DNA of 64,000 nt from Osmia lignaria lignaria (lineage: Eukaryota > Arthropoda > Insecta > Hymenoptera > Megachilidae), in NCBI RefSeq assembly GCF_051020975.1, contig NW_027478158.1:31426001-31490000 (forward strand), read 5' to 3'. The notes under the pieces were generated by a model. The model saw only the letters and a list, made by a program, of their open reading frames with translations, had not been told where the DNA came from and ran no database searches. Shown here piece after piece: positions 37,030-50,875 of the stretch. Position 1 is the stretch's first letter. Every line of letters begins with the position of its first letter. A program made the position numbers and the translations under genes.

Positions 37030-38317
37030 AGTAGGAAACTTAATTCTCTACAAAAAACGTCTCTTAACATTTTGCCATAGCTCGCTTCGTTTCCTAGATA
37101 TTTGCAGATTTATCTCAAGGGAAGGGGCCTGACGGACATATTTCGAGTTATTTCTTCTTCTTGTTGTTCTTCTTCTGCACAGCTACGCTGGAAGTGGCAT
37201 TTGCAGCTCGCAATAGTGCAGAGTTATCTCAAAGAAAAGGGCCACGGTGTTTCTGTATCTCTATTATGTTGGTGCGGCTTCGGAACTTTTAAATATCTTG
37301 ATATATCTCGAGAACTACGCATCTGATCAAATAATATCATAGAACATAAAAAGTAGGAAACTTAATTCTCTACAAATAAGGTCTCTTAACATTTTGCCAT
37401 CGCTCGCTTCGTTTCCGAGATATTTGCCGATTTATCTCAAGGGAAGGGGCCTGACGGACATATTTCGAGATATTTCTTCTTCTTGTTGTTCTTCTTCTGC
37501 ACAGCTAAGCTGGAAGTGGCATTTGCAGCTCGCAATAGTGCAGAGTTATCTCAAAGAAAGGGGCCACGGTGTTTCTGTATCTCTATTATGTTGGTGCGGC
37601 TTCGGAACTTTTAAATATCTTGATATACCTCGAGAACTACGCATCTGATCAAAAAATATCATAGAACATAAAAAGTAGGAAACTTAATTCTCTACAAAAA
37701 AGGTCTCTTAACATTTTGCCATAGCACGCTTCGTTTCCGAGATATTTGCAGATTTATCTCGAGGGAAGGGGCCTGACAGACATATTTCGAGATATTTCTT
37801 CTTCTTGTTGTTCTTCTTCTGCACAGCTAAGCTGGAAGTGGCATTTGCAGCTCGCATTAGTGCAGAGTTATCTCAAAGAAAGGGGCCACGGTGTTTCTGT
37901 ATCTCTATTATGTTGGTGCGGCTTCGGAACTTTTAAATATCTTGATATATCTCGAGAACTACGCATCTGATCAAAAAATATCATAGAACATAAAAAGTAG
38001 AAAACTTAATTATCTACAAAAAAGGTCTCTTAACATTTTGCCATAGCTCGCTTTGTTTCCGAGATATTTGCAGATTTATCTCGAGGGAAGGGGCCTGACG
38101 GACATATTTCGAGATATTTCTTCTTCTTGTTGTTCTTCTTCTGCACAGCTAAGCTGGAAGTGGCATTTGCAGCTCGCAATAGTGCAGAGTTATCTCAAAG
38201 ACAGGGGCCACGGTGTTTCTGTATCTCTATTATGTTGGTGCGGCTTCGGAACTTTTAAATATCTTGATATATCTCGAGAACTACGCATCTGATCAAAAAA
38301 TATCATAGAACATAAAA
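37030..38317 (+). repeat. 4-mer HOR, copy 1 (monomers 116-119)
   Basis: Four monomers (1,288 bp) repeat in order as 120-123. Shared marks are CAAATAATATC at the end of the first unit, CAAATAAGG and CCATCGCTCG in the second with GATATACCTC at its end, GACAGACAT and GCATTAGTG in the third, and AAGACAGGGG in the fourth. This 4-mer is also the end of segmental copy B1. Confidence 0.8.
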
Positions 38318-40571
38318 AGTAGGAAACGCAATTCTCTACAAAAAAGGTCTCTTAACATTTTGCCATAGCTCGCTTCGTTTCCTAGATATTTGCAGATTTA
38401 TCTCAAGGGAAGGGGCCTGACGGACATATTTCGAGTTATTTCTTCTTCTTGTTGTTCTTCTTCTGCACAGCTACGCTGGAAGTGGCATTTGCAGCTCGCA
38501 ATAGTGCAGAGTTATCTCAAAGAAAGGGGCCACGGTGTTTCTGTATCTCTATTATGTTGGTGCGGCTTCGGAACTTTTAAATATCTTGATATATCTCGAG
38601 AACTACGCATCTGATCAAATAATATCATAGAACATAAAAAGTAGGAAACTTAATTCTCTACAAATAAGGTCTCTTAACATTTTGCCATCGCTCGCTTCGT
38701 TTCCGAGAGATTTGCAGATTTATCTCAAGGGAAGGGGCCTGACGGACATATTTCGAGATATTTCTTCTTCTTGTTGTTCTTCTTCTGCACAGCTAAGCTG
38801 GAAGTGGCATTTGCAGCTCGCAATAGTGCAGAGTTATCTCAAAGAAAGGGGCCACGGTGTTTCTGTATCTCTATTATGTTGGTGCGGCTTCGGAACTTTT
38901 AAATATCTTGATATACCTCGAGAACTACGCATCTGATCAAAAAATATCATAGAACATAAAAAGTAGGAAACTTAATTCTCTACAAAAAAGGTCTCTTAAC
39001 ATTTTGCCATAGCTCGCTTCGTTTCCGAGATATTTGCAGATTTATCTCGAGGGAAGGGGCCTGACAGACATATTTCGAGATATTTCTTCTTCTTGTTGTT
39101 CTTCTTCTGCACAGCTAAGCTGGAAGTGGCATTTGCAGCTCGCATTAGTGCAGAGTTATCTCAAAGAAAGGGGCCACGGTGTTTCTGTATCTCTATTATG
39201 TTGGTGCGGCTTCGGAACTTTTAAATATCTTGATATATCTCGAGAACTACGCATCTGATCAAAAAATATCATAGAACATAAAAAGTGGGAAACTTAATTA
39301 TCTACAAAAAAGCTCTCTTAACATTTTGCCATAGCTTGCTTCGTTTCCGAGATATTTGCAGATTTATCTCGAGGGAAGGGGCCTGACGGACATATTTCGA
39401 GATATTTCTTCTTCTTGTTGTTCTTCTTCTGCACAGCTAAGCTGGAAGTGGCATTTGCAGCTCGCAATAGTGCAGAGTTATCTCAAAGACAGGGGCCACG
39501 GTGTTTCTGTATCTCTATTATGTTGGTGCGGCTTCGGAACTTTTAAATATCTCGATATATCTCGAAAACTACGCTTCTGATCCAAAAATATCATAGAACA
39601 TAAATTGTAGGAAACATAATTCTCTACAAAAAAGGTCTCTTATGATTTTGCCATTGCTCGTTTCGTTTCCGAGATATTTGCAGATATATCTCAAGGGAAG
39701 GGGCCTGACGGATATATTTCGAGATATTTCTTCTTCTTGTTGTTCTTCTTCTGCACAGCTAAACTGGAAGTGGCATTTCCAGCTCGCAATAGTGCAGAGT
39801 TATCTCACAGAAAGGGGCCACGGTGTTTCTGTATCTCTATTATGTTGGTGCGGCTTCGGAACTTTTAAATATCTTGATATATCTCGAGAACTACGCATCT
39901 GATCAAAAAGTATCATAGAACATAAAAAGTAGGAAACTTAATTCTCTACAAAAAAGGTCTCTTAACATTTTGCCATAGCTCGCTTCGTTTCCGAGATATG
40001 TGCAGATGTATCTCAAGGGAAGGGGCCTGACGGACATATTTCGAGATATTTCTTCTTCTTGTTGTTCTTCTTCTGCACAGCTAAGCTGGAAGTGGCATTT
40101 GCAGGTCGCAATAGTGCAGAGTTATCTCAAAGAAAGGGGCCACGGTGTTTCTGTATCTCTATTATGTTGGTGCCGCTTCGGAACTTTTAAATATCTGGAT
40201 ATATCTCGAGAACTACGCATCTGATCAAAAAATATCATTGAACCTAAAAAGTAGGAAACTTAATTCTCTACAAAAAAGGTCTCTTAACATTTTGCCATAG
40301 CTCGCTTGGTTTCCGAGTTATTTGCAGATTAATCTCAGGGGAAGGGGCCTGACGGACATATTTCGAGATATTTCTTCTTCTTGTTCTTCTTCTTCTGCAC
40401 AGCTAAGCTGGAAGTGGCATTTGCAGCTCGCAATAGTGCAGAGTTACCTCAAAGAAAGGGGCCACGGTGTTTCTGTATCTCTATTATGTGGGTGCCGCTT
40501 CGGAACTTTTAAATATCTGGATATATCTCGAGAACTACGCATCTGATGAAAAAATATCATAGAACATAAAA
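38318..40571 (+). repeat. Segmental copy C1 (monomers 120-126), with 4-mer copy 2
   Basis: Monomers 120-123 are the second 4-mer copy; 121 has GAGAGATTT where 117 has GATATTTGCCG. Monomers 120-126 recur as 177-183, 57 monomers (18,354 bp) downstream. Markers are AACGCAATTC at the start, TCTTATGATTT in 124 (39637 and 57991), ATGTGCAGATG in 125, and AATCTCAGGGG plus TGTGGGTGCC in 126. Confidence 0.85.
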
Positions 40572-42503
40572 AATAAGAAACTTAATTCTCTACAAAAAAG
40601 GTCTCTTAACATTTTGCCATAGCTCGCTTCGTTTCCGAGATATTTGCAGATTTATCTCAAGGGAAGGGGCCTGACGGACATATTTCGAGATATTTCTTCT
40701 TCTTGTTGTTCTTCTTCTGCACAGCTAAGCTGGAAGTGGCATTTGCAGCTCGCAATAGTGCAGAGTTATCTCAAAGAAAGGGGCCACGGTGTTTCTGTAT
40801 CTCTATTATGTTGGTGCGGCTTCGGAACTTTTAAATATCTTGATATATCTCGAGAACTACGCATCTGATGAAAAAATATCATAGAACATAAAAAGTGGGA
40901 AACTTAATTCTCTACAAAAAAGGTCTCTTAACATTTTGCCATAGCTCGCTTGGTTTCCGAGATATTTGCAGATTTATCTCAAGGGAAGGGGCCTGACGGA
41001 CATATTTCTAGATATTTCTTCTTCTTGTTCTTCTTCTTCTGCACAGCTAAGCTGGAAGTGGCATTTGCAGCTCGCAATAGTGCAGAGTTATCTCAAAGAA
41101 AGGGGCCACGGTGTTTCTGTATTTCTATTATGTTGGTGCGGCTTCGGATCTTTTAAATATCTCGATATATCTCGAAAACTACGCTTCTGATCAAAAAATA
41201 CCATAGAACGTAAATTGTAGGAAACATAATTCTCTACAAAAAAGGTCTCTTAACATTTTGAAATAGCTCGCTTCGTTTCCGAGATATTTGCAGATTTATC
41301 TCAAGGGAAGGGGCCTGACGGACATATTTCGAGATATTTCTTCTTCTTGTTGTTCCTCTTCTGCACAGCTAAGCTGGAAGTGGCATTTGCAGCTCGCAAT
41401 AGTGCAGAGTTATCTCAAAGAAAGGGGCCACGGTGTTTCTGTATCTCTATTATGTTGGTGCGGCTTCGGATCTTTTAAATATCTTGATATATCTCGAGAA
41501 CTACGCATCTGATCAAAAAATATCATAGAACATAAAAAGTAGGAAACTTAATTCTCTACAAAAAAGGTCTCTTAACATTTTGCCATAGCTCGCTTCGCTT
41601 CCGAGATATTTGCAGATTTATCTCAAGGGAAGGGGCCTGACGGACATATTTCGAGATATTTCTTCTTCTTGTTGTTCTTCTTCTGCACAGCTAAGCTGGA
41701 AGTGGCATTTGCAGCTCGCAATAGTGCAGAGTTATCTCAAAGAAAGGGGCCACGGTGTTTCTGTATCTCTATTATGTTGGTGCGGCTTCGGAACTTTTAA
41801 ATATCTTGATATATCTCGAGAACTACGCATCTGATCAAAAAATATCATAGAACATAAAAAGTAAGAAACTTAATTCTCTACAAAAAAGGTCTCTTAACAT
41901 TTTGCCATAGCTCGCTTCGTTTCCGAGATATTTGCAGATTTATCTCGAGGGAAGGGGCCTGACGGACATATTTCGAGATATTTCTTCTTCTTGTTGTTCT
42001 TCTTCTGCACAGCTAAACTGGAAGTGGCATTTGCGGCTCGCACTAGTGCAGAGTTATCTCAAAGAAAGGGGCCACGGTGTTTCTGTATCTCTATTATGTT
42101 GGTGCGGCTTCGGAACTTTTAAATATCTCGATATATCTCGAAAACTACGCTTCTGATCAAAAAATATCATAGAACATAAATTGTAGGAAACATAATTCTC
42201 TACAAAAAAGGTCTCTTAACATTTTGCTATAGCTCGCTTCGTTTCCGAGATATTTGCAGATATATCTCATGGAAAGGGGCCTGACGGACATATTTCGAGA
42301 TATTTCTTCTTCTTGTTGTTCTTCTTCTGCACAGCTAAACTGGAAGTGGCATTTCCAGCTCGCAATAGCGCAGAGTTATCTCAAAGAAAGGGGCCACGGT
42401 GTTTCTGTATCTCTATTATGTTGGTGCGGTTTCGGAACTTTTCAATATCTTGATATATCTCGAGAACTACGCATCTGATCAAAAAATATCATAAAACATA
42501 AAA
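40572..42503 (+). repeat. Monomers 127-132: bridge between copies
   Basis: The units are a generic p256-A type, a TTC-extended unit (128), a TTTTGAAATAGC unit (129), a generic unit, a c unit (131) and monomer 132. Monomer 132 starts i-like (TCTCATGGAAAGG) and ends with the GGTTTCGG, TTTTCAATATC and ATAAAAC marks of monomers 72 and 90. The A2 copy therefore begins inside monomer 132. Confidence 0.7.
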
Positions 42504-44435
42504 AGTAGGAAACTTAATTCTCTACAAAAAAGGTCTCTTAACATTTTGCCATAGCTCGCTTCGTTTCCGAGATATTTGCAGATTTATCTCAAGGGAAGGG
42601 GCCTGACGGACATATTTCTAGATATTTCTTCTTCTTGTTCTTCTTCTTCTGCACAGCTAAGCTGGAAGTGGCATTTGCAGCTCGCAATAGTGCAGAGTTA
42701 TCTCAAAGAAAGGGGCCACGGTGTTTCTGTATTTCTATTATGTTGGTGCGGCTTCGGATCTTTTAAATATCTCGATATATCTCGAAAACTACGCTTCTGA
42801 TCAAAAAATATCATAGAACGTAAATTGTAGGAAACATAATTCTCTACAAAAAAGGTCTCTTAACATTTTGAAATAGCTCGCTTCGTTTCCGAGATATTTG
42901 CAGATTTATCTCAAGGGAAGGGGCCTGACGGACATATTTCGAGATATTTCTTCTTCTTGTTGTTCTTCTTCTGCACAGCTAAACTGGAAGTGGCATTTCC
43001 AGCTCGCAATAGCGCAGAGTTATCTCAAAGAAAGGGGCCACGGTGTTTCTGTATCTCTATTATGATGGTGCGGCTACGGAACTTTTAAATATCTTGATAT
43101 ATCTCGAGAACTACGCATCTGATAAAAAAATATCATAGAACATAAAAAGTAGGAAACTTAATTCTCTACAAAAAACGTCTCTTAACATTTTGCCATAGCT
43201 CGCTTCGTTTCCTAGATATTTGCAGATTTATCTCAAGGGAAGGGGTCTGACGGACATATTTCGAGTTATTTCTTCTTCTTGTTGTTCTTCTTCTGCACAG
43301 CTACGCTGGAAGTGGTATTTGCAGCTCGCAATAGTGCAGAGTTATCTCAAAGAAAGGGGCCACGGTGTTTCTGTATTTCTATTATGTTGGTGCGGCTTCG
43401 GATCTTTTAAATATCTCGATATATCTCGAAAACTACGCTTCTGATCAAAAAATATCATAGAACGTAAATTGTAGGAAACATAATTCTCTACAAAAAAGGT
43501 CTCTTAACATTTTGAAATAGCTCGCTTCGTTTCCGAGATATTCGCAGATTTATCTCGAGGGAAGGGGCCTGACGGACATATTTCGAGATATTTCTTCTTC
43601 TTGTTGTTCTTCTTCTGCACAGCTAAACTGGAAGTGGCATTTGCGGCTCGCACTAGTGCAGAGTTATCTCAAAGAAAGGGGCCACGGTGTTTCTGTATCT
43701 CTATTATGTTGGTGCGGCTTCGGAACTTTTAAATATCTCGATATATCTCGAAAACTACGCTTCTGATCAAAAAATATCATAGAACATAAATTGTAGGAAA
43801 CATAATTCTCTACAAAAAAGGTCTCTTAACGTTTTGCCATAGCTCGCTTCGTTTCCTAGATATTTGCAGATTTATCTCAAGGGAAGGGGCCTGACGGACA
43901 TATTTCGAGTTATTTCTTCTTCTTGTTGTTCTTCTTCTGCACAGCTACGCTGGAAGTGGCATTTGCAGCTCGCAATAGTGCAGAGTTATCTCAAAGAAAG
44001 GGGCCACGGTGTTTCTGTATTTCTATTATGTTGGTGCGGCTTCGGAACTTTTAAATATCTTGATATATCTCGAGAACTACGCATCTGATCAAAAAATATC
44101 ATAGAACATAAAAAGTAGGAAACTTAATTCTCTACAAAAAAGGTCTCTTAACATTTTGCCATAGCTCGCTTCGTTTCCGAGATATTTGCAGATTTATCTC
44201 AAGGGAAGGGGCCTGACGGACATATTTCGAGATATTTCTTCTTCTTGTTGTTCTTCTTCTGCACAGCTAAACTGGAAGTGGCATTTCCAGCTCGCAATAG
44301 CGCAGAGTTATCTCAATGAAAGGGGCCACGGTGTTTCTGTATCTCTATTATGTTGGTGCGGCTTCGGAACTTTTAAATATCTTGATATATCTCGAGAACT
44401 ACGCATCTGATGAAAAAATATCATAGAACATAAAA
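42504..44435 (+). repeat. Segmental copy A2, first part (monomers 133-138)
   Basis: These six units repeat monomers 91-96 at +13,524 bp. They keep the ATGATGG/GGCTACGG unit (134), the GTGGTATTTGC unit (135) and the TTCGCAG unit (136). Monomer 138 ends TGATGAAAA where 96 ends TGATCAAAA. Confidence 0.85.
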
Positions 44436-47333
44436 AGTAGGAAACTTAATTCTCTACAAAAAAGGTCTCTTAACATTTTGCCATAGCTCGCTTCGCTTCC
44501 GAGATATTTGCAGATTTATCTCAAGGGAAGGGGCCTGACGGACATATTTCGAGATATTTCTTCTTCTTGTTGTTCTTCTTCTGCACAGCTAAGCTGGAAG
44601 TGGCATTTGCAGCTCGCAATAGTGCAGAGTTATCTCAAAGAAAGGGGCCACGGTGTTTCTGTATCTCTATTATGTTGGTGCGGCTTCGGATCTTTCAAAT
44701 ATCTCGATATATCTCGAAAACTACGCTTCTGATCAAAAAATATCATAGAACGTAAATTGTAGGAAACATAATTCTCTACAAAAAAGGTCTCTTAACATTT
44801 TGCCATAGCTCGCTTCGTTTCCGAGATATTTGCAGATTTATCTCAAGGGAAGGGGCCTGACGGACATATTTCGAGATATTTCTTCTTCTTGTTGTTCTTC
44901 TTCTGCACAGCTAAGCTGGAAGTGGCATTTGCAGCGCGCAATAGTGCAGAGTTATCTCAAAGAAAGGGGGCACGGTGTTTCTGTATCTCTATTATGTTGG
45001 TGCCGCTTCGGAACTTTTAAATATCTGGATATATCTCGGGAACTACGCATCTGATCAAAAAATATCATAGAACATAAAAAGTAGGAAACTTAATTCTCTA
45101 CAAAAAAGGTCTCTTAACATTTTGCCATAGCTCGCTTCGTTTCCTAGATATTTGCAGATTTATCTCAAGGGAAGGGGCCTGACGGACATATTTCGAGTTA
45201 TTTCTTCTTCTTGTTGTTCTTCTTCTGCACAGCTACGCTGGAAGTGGCATTTGCAGCTCGCAATAGTGCAGAGTTATCTCAAAGAAAGGGGCCACGGTGT
45301 TTCTGTATCTCTATTATGTTGGTGCGGCTTCGGATCTTTTAAATATCTCGATATATCTCGAAAACTACGCTTCTGATCAAAAAATATCATAGAACATAAA
45401 TTGTAGGAAACATAATTCTCTACAAAAAAGGTCTCTTAACATTTTGCCATAGCTCGTTTGGTTTCCGAGATATTTGCAGATATATCTCATGGGAAGGGGC
45501 CTGACGGACATATTTCGAGATATTTCTTCTTCTTGTTGTTCTTCTTCTGCACAGCTAAACTGGAAGTGGCATTTCCAGCTCGCAATAGCGCAGAGTTATC
45601 TCAAAGAAAGGGGCCACGGTGTTTCTGTACCTCTATTATGTTGGTGCGGCTTCGGAACTTTTAAATATCTTGATATATCTCGAGAACTACGCATCTGATC
45701 AAAAAATATCATAGAACATAAAAAGTAGAAAACTTAATTCTCTACAAAAAAGGTCTCTTAACATTTTGCCATAGCTCGCTTCGTTTCCTAGATATTTGCA
45801 GATTTATCTCAAGGGAAGGGGCCTGACGGACATATTTCGAGTTATTTCTTCTTCTTGTTGTTCTTCTTCTGCACAGCTACGCTGGAAGTGGCATTTGCAG
45901 CTCGCAATAGTGCAGAGTTATCACAAAGAAAGGGGCCACGGTGTTTCTGTATCTCTATTATGTTGGTGCGGCTTCGGAACTTTTAAATATCTTGATATAT
46001 CTCGGGAACTACGCATCTGATCAAAAAATATCATAGAACATAAAAAGTAGGAAACTTAATTCTCTACAAAAAAGGTCTCTTAACATTTTGCCATAGCTCG
46101 CTTCGCTTCCGAGATATTTGCAGATTTATCTCAAGGGAAGGGGCCTGACGGACATATTTCGAGATATTTCTTCTTCTTGTTGTTCTTCTTCTGCACAGCT
46201 ACGCTGGAAGTGGCATTTGCAGCTCGCAATAGTGCAGAGTTATCACAAAGAAAGGGGCCACGGTGTTTCTGTATCTCTATTATGTTGGTGCGGCTTCGGA
46301 ACTTTTAAATATCTTGATATATCTCGGGAACTACGCATCTGATCAAAAAATATCATAGAACATAAAAAGTAGGAAACTTAATTCTCTACAAAAAAGGTCT
46401 CTTAACATTTTGCCATAGCTCGCTTCGCTTCCGAGATATTTGCAGATTTATCTCAAGGGAAGGGGCCTGACGGACATATTTCGAGATATTTCTTCTTCTT
46501 GTTGTTCTTCTTCTGCACAGCTAAGCTGGAAGTGGCATTTGCAGCTCGCAATAGTGCAGAGTTATCTCAAAGAAAGGGGCCACGGTGTTTCTGTATCTCT
46601 ATTATGTTGGTGCGGCTTCGGATCTTTTAAATATCTCGATATATCTCGAAAACTACGCATCTGATCAAAAAATATCATAGAACATAAAAAGTAGGAAACC
46701 TAATTATCTACAAAAAAGGTCTCTTAACATTTTGCCATAGCTCGCTTCGTTTCCGAGATATTTGCAGATTTATCTCGAGGGAAGGGGCCTGACGGACATA
46801 TTTCGAGATATTTCTTCTTCTTGTTGTTCTTCTTCTGCACAGCTAAGCTGGAAGTGGCATTTGCAGCTCGCAATAGTGCAGAGTTATCTCAAAGAAAGGG
46901 GCCACGGTGTTTCTGTATCTCTATTATGTTGGTGCGGCTTCGGAACTTTTAAATATCTTGATATATCTCGAGAACTACGCATCTGATCAAAAAGTATCAT
47001 AGAACATAAAAAGTAGGAAACTTAATTCTCTACAAAAAAGGTCTCTTAACATTTTGCCATAGCTCGCTTCGTTTCCGAGATATTTGCAGATTTATCTCGA
47101 GGGAAGGGGCCTGACGGACATATTTCGAGATATTTCTTCTTCTTGTTGTTCTTCTTCTGCACAGCTAAGCTGGAAGTGGCATTTGCAGCGCGCAATAGTG
47201 CAGAGTTATCTCAAAGAAAGGGGGCACGGTGTTTCTGTATCTCTATTATGTTGGTGCCGCTTCGGAACTTTTAAATATCTGGATATATCTCGGGAACTAC
47301 GCATCTGATCAAAAAATATCATAGAACATAAAA
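44436..47333 (+). repeat. 9-mer HOR, copy 1 (monomers 139-147)
   Basis: The first eight monomers match 97-104 (end of copy A2); the ninth (147, 47012-47333) is a b/f chimera. It starts with CTCGAG (p84-89) and ends with the f marks GCGCGC and GTGCCGC, so the switch lies between 47099 and 47190. The f units here carry AAGGGGGCACGG, a C-to-G substitution absent from monomer 98. The unit of 2,898 bp is followed by a second copy. Confidence 0.8.
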
Positions 47334-49909
47334 AGTAGGAAACTTAATTCTCTACAAAAAAGGTCTCTTAACATTTTGCCATAGCTCGCTTCGCTTCCGA
47401 GATATTTGCAGATTTATCTCAAGGGAAGGGGCCTGACGGACATATTTCGAGATATTTCTTCTTCTTGTTGTTCTTCTTCTGCACAGCTAAGCTGGAAGTG
47501 GCATTTGCAGCTCGCAATAGTGCAGAGTTATCTCAAAGAAAGGGGCCACGGTGTTTCTGTATCTCTATTATGTTGGTGCGGCTTCGGATCTTTCAAATAT
47601 CTCGATATATCTCGAAAACTACGCTTCTGATCAAAAAATATCATAGAACGTAAATTGTAGGAAACATAATTCTCTACAAAAAAGGTCTCTTAACATTTTG
47701 CCATAGCTCGCTTCGTTTCCGAGATATTTGCAGATTTATCTCAAGGGAAGGGGCCTGACGGACATATTTCGAGATATTTCTTCTTCTTGTTGTTCTTCTT
47801 CTGCACAGCTAAGCTGGAAGTGGCATTTGCAGCGCGCAATAGTGCAGAGTTATCTCAAAGAAAGGGGGCACGGTGTTTCTGTATCTCTATTATGTTGGTG
47901 CCGCTTCGGAACTTTTAAATATCTGGATATATCTCGGGAACTACGCATCTGATCAAAAAATATCATAGAACATAAAAAGTAGGAAACTTAATTCTCTACA
48001 AAAAAGGTCTCTTAACATTTTGCCATAGCTCGCTTCGTTTCCTAGATATTTGCAGATTTATCTCAAGGGAAGGGGCCTGACGGACATATTTCGAGTTATT
48101 TCTTCTTCTTGTTGTTCTTCTTCTGCACAGCTACGCTGGAAGTGGCATTTGCAGCTCGCAATAGTGCAGAGTTATCTCAAAGAAAGGGGCCACGGTGTTT
48201 CTGTATCTCTATTATGTTGGTGCGGCTTCGGATCTTTTAAATATCTCGATATATCTCGAAAACTACGCTTCTGATCAAAAAATATCATAGAACATAAATT
48301 GTAGGAAACATAATTCTCTACAAAAAAGGTCTCTTAACATTTTGCCATAGCTCGTTTGGTTTCCGAGATATTTGCAGATATATCTCATGGGAAGGGGCCT
48401 GACGGACATATTTCGAGATATTTCTTCTTCTTGTTGTTCTTCTTCTGCACAGCTAAACTGGAAGTGGCATTTCCAGCTCGCAATAGCGCAGAGTTATCTC
48501 AAAGAAAGGGGCCACGGTGTTTCTGTACCTCTATTATGTTGGTGCGGCTTCGGAACTTTTAAATATCTTGATATATCTCGAGAACTACGCATCTGATCAA
48601 AAAATATCATAGAACATAAAAAGTAGAAAACTTAATTCTCTACAAAAAAGGTCTCTTAACATTTTGCCATAGCTCGCTTCGTTTCCTAGATATTTGCAGA
48701 TTTATCTCAAGGGAAGGGGCCTGACGGACATATTTCGAGTTATTTCTTCTTCTTGTTGTTCTTCTTCTGCACAGCTACGCTGGAAGTGGCATTTGCAGCT
48801 CGCAATAGTGCAGAGTTATCACAAAGAAAGGGGCCACGGTGTTTCTGTATCTCTATTATGTTGGTGCGGCTTCGGAACTTTTAAATATCTTGATATATCT
48901 CGGGAACTACGCATCTGATCAAAAAATATCATAGAACATAAAAAGTAGGAAACTTAATTCTCTACAAAAAAGGTCTCTTAACATTTTGCCATAGCTCGCT
49001 TCGCTTCCGAGATATTTGCAGATTTATCTCAAGGGAAGGGGCCTGACGGACATATTTCGAGATATTTCTTCTTCTTGTTGTTCTTCTTCTGCACAGCTAC
49101 GCTGGAAGTGGCATTTGCAGCTCGCAATAGTGCAGAGTTATCACAAAGAAAGGGGCCACGGTGTTTCTGTATCTCTATTATGTTGGTGCGGCTTCGGAAC
49201 TTTTAAATATCTTGATATATCTCGGGAACTACGCATCTGATCAAAAAATATCATAGAACATAAAAAGTAGGAAACTTAATTCTCTACAAAAAAGGTCTCT
49301 TAACATTTTGCCATAGCTCGCTTCGCTTCCGAGATATTTGCAGATTTATCTCAAGGGAAGGGGCCTGACGGACATATTTCGAGATATTTCTTCTTCTTGT
49401 TGTTCTTCTTCTGCACAGCTAAGCTGGAAGTGGCATTTGCAGCTCGCAACAGTGCAGAGTTATCTCAAAGAAAGGGGCCACGGTGTTTCTGTATCTCTAT
49501 TATGTTGGTGCGGCTTCGGATCTTTTAAATATCTCGATATATCTCGAAAACTACGCATCTGATCAAAAAATATCATAGAACATAAAAAGTAGGAAACCTA
49601 ATTATCTACAAAAAAGGTCTCTTAACATTTTGCCATAGCTCGCTTCGTTTCCGAGATATTTGCAGATTTATCTCGAGGGAAGGGGCCTGACGGACATATT
49701 TCGAGATATTTCTTCTTCTTGTTGTTCTTCTTCTGCACAGCTAAGCTGGAAGTGGCATTTGCAGCTCGCAATAGTGCAGAGTTATCTCAAAGAAAGGGGC
49801 CACGGTGTTTCTGTATCTCTATTATGTTGGTGCGGCTTCGGAACTTTTAAATATCTTGATATATCTCGAGAACTACGCATCTGATCAAAAAGTATCATAG
49901 AACATAAAA
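47334..49909 (+). repeat. 9-mer HOR, copy 2 (monomers 148-155)
   Basis: Eight monomers repeat 139-146 at +2,898 bp; TTTCAAATAT is at 44692 and 47590. The AAGGGGGCACGG mark is kept in monomer 149. Monomer 154 differs by GCAACAG near 49447. The ninth position (156) is not the b/f chimera, so the duplication broke within that unit. Confidence 0.8.
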
Positions 49910-50875
49910 AGTAGGAAACTTAATTCTCTACAAAAAAGGTCTCTTAACATTTTGCCATAGCTCGCTTCGTTTCCGAGATATTTGCAGATTTATCTCGAGG
50001 GAAGGGGCCTGACGGACATATTTCGAGATATTTCTTCTTCTTGTTGTTCTTCTTCTGCACAGCTAAGCTGGTAGCGGCATTTGCGGCTCACACTAGTGCA
50101 GAGTTATCTCGAAGAAAGGGGCCACGGTGTTTCTGTATCTCTATTATGTTGGTGCGGCTTCGGAACTTTAAAATATCTTGATATATCTCGAGAACTACGC
50201 ATCTGATCAAAAAATATCATAGAACATAAAAAGTAGGAAACTTAATTCTCTACAAATAAAGTCTCTTAACATTTTGCCATAGCTCGCTTCGTTTCCGAGA
50301 TATTTGCAGATTTATCTCAAGGGAAGGGGCCTGACGGACATATTTCGAGATATTTCTTCTTCTTGTTGTTCTTCTTCGGCACAGCTAAGCTGGAAGAGGC
50401 ATTTGCAGCTCGCAATAGAGCAGAGTTATCTCAAAGAAAGGGGCCACGGTGTTTCTGTATCTCTATTATGTTGGTGCGGCTTCGGAACTTTTAAATATCT
50501 TGATATATCTCGAGAACTACGCATCTGATCAAAAAATATCATAGAACATAAAAAGTGGGAAACTTAATTCTCTACAAAAAAGTTCTCTTAACATTTTGCC
50601 ATAGCTCGCTTGGTTTCCGAGATATTTGCAGATTTATCTCAAGGGAAGGGGCCTGACGGACATATTTCGAGATATTTCTTCTTCTTGTTGTTCTTCTTCT
50701 GCACAGCTAAGCTGGAAGTGGCATTTGCAGCTCGCAGTAGTGCAGAGTTATCTCAAAGAAAGGGGCCACGGTGTTTCTGTATCTCTATTATGTTGGTGCG
50801 GCTTCGGAACTTTTAAATATCTTGATATATCTCGAGAACTACGCTTCTGATCAAAAAATATCATAGAACGTAAAT
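49910..50875 (+). repeat. Monomers 156-158: k-like and generic units
   Basis: Monomer 156 is k-like (GGTAGCGGC, TCTCGAAG, ACTTTAAAATATC). Monomer 157 has the CAAATAAAGTC start that follows k elsewhere and private GGAAGAGGC and AATAGAGCAG. Monomer 158 has GCAGTAGTG and ends ELRF-like, with p283 G but p292 T, leading into the TTTTGAAATAGC unit 159. With 147-155 these units are absent between monomers 104 and 105, so they mark either an insertion here or a deletion there. Confidence 0.7.
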
